Source: Biformimicrobium ophioploci (GTDB lineage Bacteria; Pseudomonadota; Gammaproteobacteria; Pseudomonadales; Cellvibrionaceae). From it: 64,000 bases of DNA. Position numbers and translations under genes: made by a program. Of this stretch, positions 60,933 to 64,000 are shown one piece after another. The stretch is taken from positions 124,001 through 188,000 of the forward strand of contig NZ_BSYJ01000005.1 in assembly GCF_030270605.1 (NCBI RefSeq), written 5' to 3'. Numbering within the stretch: position 1 is the stretch's first letter; the number at the start of each line of letters is the position of its first letter. The notes beneath the pieces are model-generated. The model saw only the letters and a program-made list of their open reading frames with translations, did no database searches and was not told the DNA's origin.

Positions 60933-61550
60933 ATGTCGTATTCAAGCCGCGTAATTGCAATCCTGGCGCTCTTACTGCCTTTCAGTCTGCCGGTGGTCGC
61001 CAAGGATGCGGTCTCAGAACTCAGTGCGCTGCTGGGGCCACTGGCCAGCCTCGAGGGTAGTTTCCGGCAGCAGATCTTTGACGAGTCCGGCGAAGAGCTG
61101 CAGTCCAGCAATGGCAAGTTCCATGTGCAGCGGCCCGGCAGAATACGCTGGGAGAGCAATGAGCCGTTTCCGCAGTTGCTGGTGACCAATAACAGCACCA
61201 TCTGGCTGTACGACCCGGATCTGGAGCAGGTAACGGTTCGCAAGACGGACCGGGGCTTGCATGAAACGCCGGCACTGTTGCTGGGTGGCAATCCGGCGGA
61301 AATTGCCAGCGCGTTCCACGTTGGCAAGGCTGGCAAGCGTTTCCAGCTGAGTCCGAAGAAATCCGGTTCTCCCTTCCGTTTTCTCGAAATCGAGTTTGAC
61401 AAGAAGGGCCTGCCAAAGAATATGTCCGTGCGCGACTCCATGGGGCAGACCACGAAGATCCGCTTCAGCCGGGTAAAGGCGAACCCCTCCCTCAATGCCG
61501 GCCTGTTTCAGTTTACACCGCCGCCCGGTACAGACATCATCAAAGAATAA
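60933..61550 (+). CDS. lolA: Outer-membrane lipoprotein carrier LolA
   Basis: 205 residues with a signal peptide (VIAILALLLPFSLPVVAK, cut after VVA). The mature part begins DAVSELSALLGPLASLEGSFRQQIFDESGEELQSSNGKFHVQRPGRIRWES, and TIWLYDPDLEQVTVRK follows; these are LolA hallmarks. It carries lipoproteins from the LolCDE complex (18.4-21.7 kb in this window) across the periplasm to LolB. AGAGGG is the ribosome-binding site. Its stop overlaps the rarA start (TAATG). Confidence 0.93.
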   Translation: MSYSSRVIAILALLLPFSLPVVAKDAVSELSALLGPLASLEGSFRQQIFDESGEELQSSNGKFHVQRPGRIRWESNEPFPQLLVTNNSTIWLYDPDLEQVTVRKTDRGLHETPALLLGGNPAEIASAFHVGKAGKRFQLSPKKSGSPFRFLEIEFDKKGLPKNMSVRDSMGQTTKIRFSRVKANPSLNAGLFQFTPPPGTDIIKE

Positions 61551-62893
61551 TGCCTGACCTGTTTGAGCCAAAGCCACGCTATCAACCGCTTGCGGCCCGT
61601 ATGCGCCCGACCACACTGGCCGACTATGTCGGCCAGTCGCATTTGGTAGGGCCCGGAAAACCCCTGCGGGAAGCGGTCGAGCGCGGCCAGCTGCACTCCA
61701 TGGTGCTATGGGGCCCGCCCGGGGTGGGCAAAACCACCTTCGCCCGGCTTCTGGCTGAGGAGTGCGACGCGCGCTTTGCGACGCTTTCCGCAGTACTTTC
61801 CGGGGTCAAAGACATTCGCCAGGCGATCGCCGAAGCACAGCAGCACCAGGCGCAGACCGGTCGCAGCAGCATCCTGTTCGTGGATGAAGTGCACCGGTTC
61901 AACAAGTCGCAACAGGATGCCTTTCTGCCATTTGTGGAAGACGGCACCATCACCTTTATCGGTGCCACTACCGAGAATCCGGCATTCGAACTGAATAATG
62001 CATTGCTGTCGCGCTGCCGGGTTTATGTGCTGCGCAAGATCGAGTCCGGGGCGCTGGTCAATCTGCTGCAGCGTGCAGTGCAGCAGGATCAGTCACTGAA
62101 AGATGCGAACATCTCCGTCACCGAGGAAACGCTGGAGCGCATAGCGAATGCGGCAGACGGTGATGCCCGCACAGCACTGAACTTGTTGGAGATCGCTTCG
62201 GATCTCGCGCCTGCGTCAGGCGACAAGCGTGTCATTGACGAGGCCGTACTCTCCGAAGTGATGCAGGCGGATGTGCGGCGCTTCGACAAGGGTGGAGATT
62301 ATTTTTACGACCAGATATCCGCCATGCACAAGGCGGTCAGGGGCTCCAGTCCGGATGGTGCCCTGTACTGGTTTGCGCGCATGCTCGATGGCGGCTGTGA
62401 TCCGCTCTACATCGCTCGTCGTGTGGTACGCATGGCCACGGAGGACATCGGCAATGCAGACCCGCGCGCATTGCAGCTGGCTCTGAATGCCTGGGAGTGC
62501 CAGGAGCGCCTGGGCAGCCCGGAGGGTGAACTGGCTATTGCGCAGGCGCTGGCATACATCGCCGTCGCTCCCAAGAGCAATGCCGTCTACTCAGCCTACA
62601 AAAGTCTGCGGGCGGATGTGGCCAGCATGCCCGGTTATGATGTGCCGGAGCACCTGCGCAATGCGCCCACCAAGCTGGCGAAGTCCCTCGGTCACGGTGC
62701 CGAGTACCGCTATGCGCACGATGAACCGGAAGCCTACGCCGCGGGCGAATGCTACCTGCCAGAAGAGATTGCCGGGCAACGCTGGTACGAGCCTGTGCCG
62801 CGGGGCCTGGAGATCAAGATCCGCGAGAAGCTGGCGCACCTGGCGGAGCTGGATGCTGCGAGTACCCAGCGGCGCTACGAGGATGAGGGGTAG
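61550..62893 (+). CDS. rarA: Replication-associated recombination protein RarA (MgsA)
   Basis: 447 residues of the clamp-loader-like AAA+ family. Walker A GPPGVGKT (55-62), Walker B SSILFVDEVHRFNKSQQD and sensor 1 GATTENPAFELN are visible. C-terminal tetramerisation part: DPLYIARRVVRMATEDIGNADPRALQLALNAWE. It acts at stalled forks with SSB. Overlaps lolA by one base and is followed 3 bases later by crcB. Confidence 0.95.
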   Translation: MPDLFEPKPRYQPLAARMRPTTLADYVGQSHLVGPGKPLREAVERGQLHSMVLWGPPGVGKTTFARLLAEECDARFATLSAVLSGVKDIRQAIAEAQQHQAQTGRSSILFVDEVHRFNKSQQDAFLPFVEDGTITFIGATTENPAFELNNALLSRCRVYVLRKIESGALVNLLQRAVQQDQSLKDANISVTEETLERIANAADGDARTALNLLEIASDLAPASGDKRVIDEAVLSEVMQADVRRFDKGGDYFYDQISAMHKAVRGSSPDGALYWFARMLDGGCDPLYIARRVVRMATEDIGNADPRALQLALNAWECQERLGSPEGELAIAQALAYIAVAPKSNAVYSAYKSLRADVASMPGYDVPEHLRNAPTKLAKSLGHGAEYRYAHDEPEAYAAGECYLPEEIAGQRWYEPVPRGLEIKIREKLAHLAELDAASTQRRYEDEG

Positions 62894-62896
62894 GGT

Positions 62897-63271
62897 ATGC
62901 AGCTGCTTGCAATCGCATTGGGTGGTGCGCTGGGAGCCCTGTTACGACACGCCGTTACGGTCTGGTCCTATGGCGTGTGGGGGGCCAAGTTCCCGCTTGG
63001 CACCCTGCTGGTTAATACTGTCGGGTCATTTTTTATAGGGCTGTGCTATGTCCTGATTGTCGAAAAGGGACTGCTCCCGCAGGAACTGCGGTTGATACTA
63101 ATGACCGGCTTTTTTGGCGCCCTGACAACTTTCTCCACCTATTCCCTAGAAACCCTGCTTCTGTGGCACAATGGCCAACCTTATCTGGCCTTGGCCTACC
63201 TGATACTGACCCTGATACTTTGCCTGGCGGCCACTGGTCTGGCGCTATGGCTGGGGTTCAAATATTTCTAA
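62897..63271 (+). CDS. crcB: Fluoride exporter CrcB (Fluc)
   Basis: 124 residues with four membrane helices. Fluc motifs: GGALGALLRH, LGTLLVNTVGSFFIG (pore Asn and Ser/Phe box) and TGFFGALTTFSTYSLET. It works as a dual-topology dimer that lets fluoride leave the cell. No fluoride riboswitch is seen; it is embedded between rarA and serS, an arrangement shared with Pseudomonas relatives. Confidence 0.94.
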   Translation: MQLLAIALGGALGALLRHAVTVWSYGVWGAKFPLGTLLVNTVGSFFIGLCYVLIVEKGLLPQELRLILMTGFFGALTTFSTYSLETLLLWHNGQPYLALAYLILTLILCLAATGLALWLGFKYF

Positions 63272-63289
63272 CGTTGTAAAGAGACTGAC

Positions 63290-64000
63290 ATGCTCGATCC
63301 CAAGCTCATCCGCAACCAACTGGACGACGTTGCAGAAGCCTTGAAGAAACGCGGTGTTACCCTTGATACCGCACGCCTGCACGCCCTGGAAGAACGCCGC
63401 AAGGAGATTCAGATCCGTACTGAAACCCTGCAGAGCGAACGCAACAGCAAGTCGAAGAATATCGGTAAGGCCAAGGCAGCCGGCCAGGATATCGCGCCGC
63501 TGCTGAAGGAGGTCGAAAACCTTGGCAGTGAGCTCTCCGCCGCCTCTGCGGAGCTGCACAACCTGCAGGCGGAGCTTGAGGACATATTGTTCGGCATCCC
63601 GAACCTGCCCGCGGATGACGTACCGGAAGGTGCGGATGAGGATGACAACGTCGAGGTGCGCAAGTGGGGCGAGCCGCGCAGTTTTGATTTTGAGGTCAAG
63701 GACCATGTCGACCTCGGCGCATCCCTCGGCGGACTGGATTTTGATACCGCCAGCAAAATTACCGGTTCCCGTTTTGCAGTGATGAGTGGCGGCGTCGCGC
63801 GCCTGCACCGTGCGCTGTCACAGTTCATGCTGGACGTGCATACGCTGGAACACGGCTATACCGAGATCAACGTGCCGGTCATCGTCAACAAGGATTCCCT
63901 GTTCGGTACCTCGCAGCTGCCGAAATTCGAGGACGATCTGTTCAAGCTGACAGATGAGCGCGGTTTCTACCTGATACCGACTGCTGAAGTACCGGTTACC
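63290..64000 (+). CDS. serS: Seryl-tRNA synthetase, 3' end outside the window
   Basis: 237 residues from ATG 63290 are visible; the gene runs off the end. The N-terminal long helical arm is clear: [22 protein letters not shown], then coiled coil with [31 protein letters not shown], and [30 protein letters not shown]. The class II core begins near [23 protein letters not shown] and ends in [11 protein letters not shown], where the SerRS active-site TAE(VP) motif is visible. It charges tRNA Ser and tRNA Sec. Start lies 18 bases after crcB. Confidence 0.96.
   Translation, partial: MLDPKLIRNQLDDVAEALKKRGVTLDTARLHALEERRKEIQIRTETLQSERNSKSKNIGKAKAAGQDIAPLLKEVENLGSELSAASAELHNLQAELEDILFGIPNLPADDVPEGADEDDNVEVRKWGEPRSFDFEVKDHVDLGASLGGLDFDTASKITGSRFAVMSGGVARLHRALSQFMLDVHTLEHGYTEINVPVIVNKDSLFGTSQLPKFEDDLFKLTDERGFYLIPTAEVPVT

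Overview
This window reads as a chromosomal segment of a marine-type gammaproteobacterium close to the Cellvibrionales/Pseudomonas side of the class. The basis is gene content and order: a Na+-translocating NADH:quinone reductase (NQR) operon, a long GAPDH with an N-terminal extension, an AcnD/PrpF methylcitrate pathway, and two blocks whose order matches Pseudomonas as I remember it. Placement at genus level is inference (Microbulbifer-like). There are no tRNA or rRNA genes, no CRISPR array, no phage and no complete insertion sequence. Coding density is high and almost every gene is a recognisable housekeeping gene.

Layout. 1-1.1 kb: 3' part of an MscS-type channel. 1.4-1.7 kb: a cold-shock protein with a structured leader. 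1.9-6.4 kb (minus): mfd then csiV. 6.7-15.7 kb (plus): gap, then nqrABCDEF-apbE-nqrM. 15.7-15.9 kb: a cluster of GGGGTCAGAGTC palindromes. 15.9-22.3 kb: sthA, a thioesterase, a small secreted protein, lolC-lolD-lolE and a DUF2062 membrane protein. 22.7-29.4 kb: a GntR regulator with prpB-prpC-acnD-prpF (propionate use by the methylcitrate cycle). 29.4-31.8 kb: a secreted DsrE-like protein, a CxxC thioredoxin-like protein and pabB. 31.9-35.3 kb: divergent ppsR/ppsA. 35.5-37.5 kb: asnS and a two-helix potassium channel. 37.6-42.6 kb: aceA, a LysR regulator and glcB (glyoxylate shunt). 42.6-48.2 kb (minus): rluE, mnmA, hflD, purB, roxA and a GNAT protein. 48.5-49.8 kb: icd. 49.9-55.1 kb: cspD, clpS, clpA, infA, ate and aat, essentially a complete bacterial N-degron pathway. 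55.1-64 kb: trxB, ftsK, an acyltransferase-SGNH protein, lolA, rarA, crcB and the 5' part of serS.

How the genes work together. The middle 28 kb collects the switches of C2/C3 and gluconeogenic metabolism: methylcitrate cycle, PEP synthase with its regulator, isocitrate lyase, malate synthase G and isocitrate dehydrogenase. Two 15-bp palindromes resembling HexR operators lie upstream of gap and ppsA. A perfect 16-bp palindrome overlaps the start region of the prp regulator gene. Several promoters share a TATAAT box followed directly by a GC-rich discriminator.

I did not find a convincing undescribed multi-gene system. The points most worth a second look are regulatory DNA (HexR-like sites, prp operators, the csp leader, terminators placed inside or just before genes), the palindromic repeat cluster, the acyltransferase sitting between ftsK and lolA, and a few small uncharacterised proteins.
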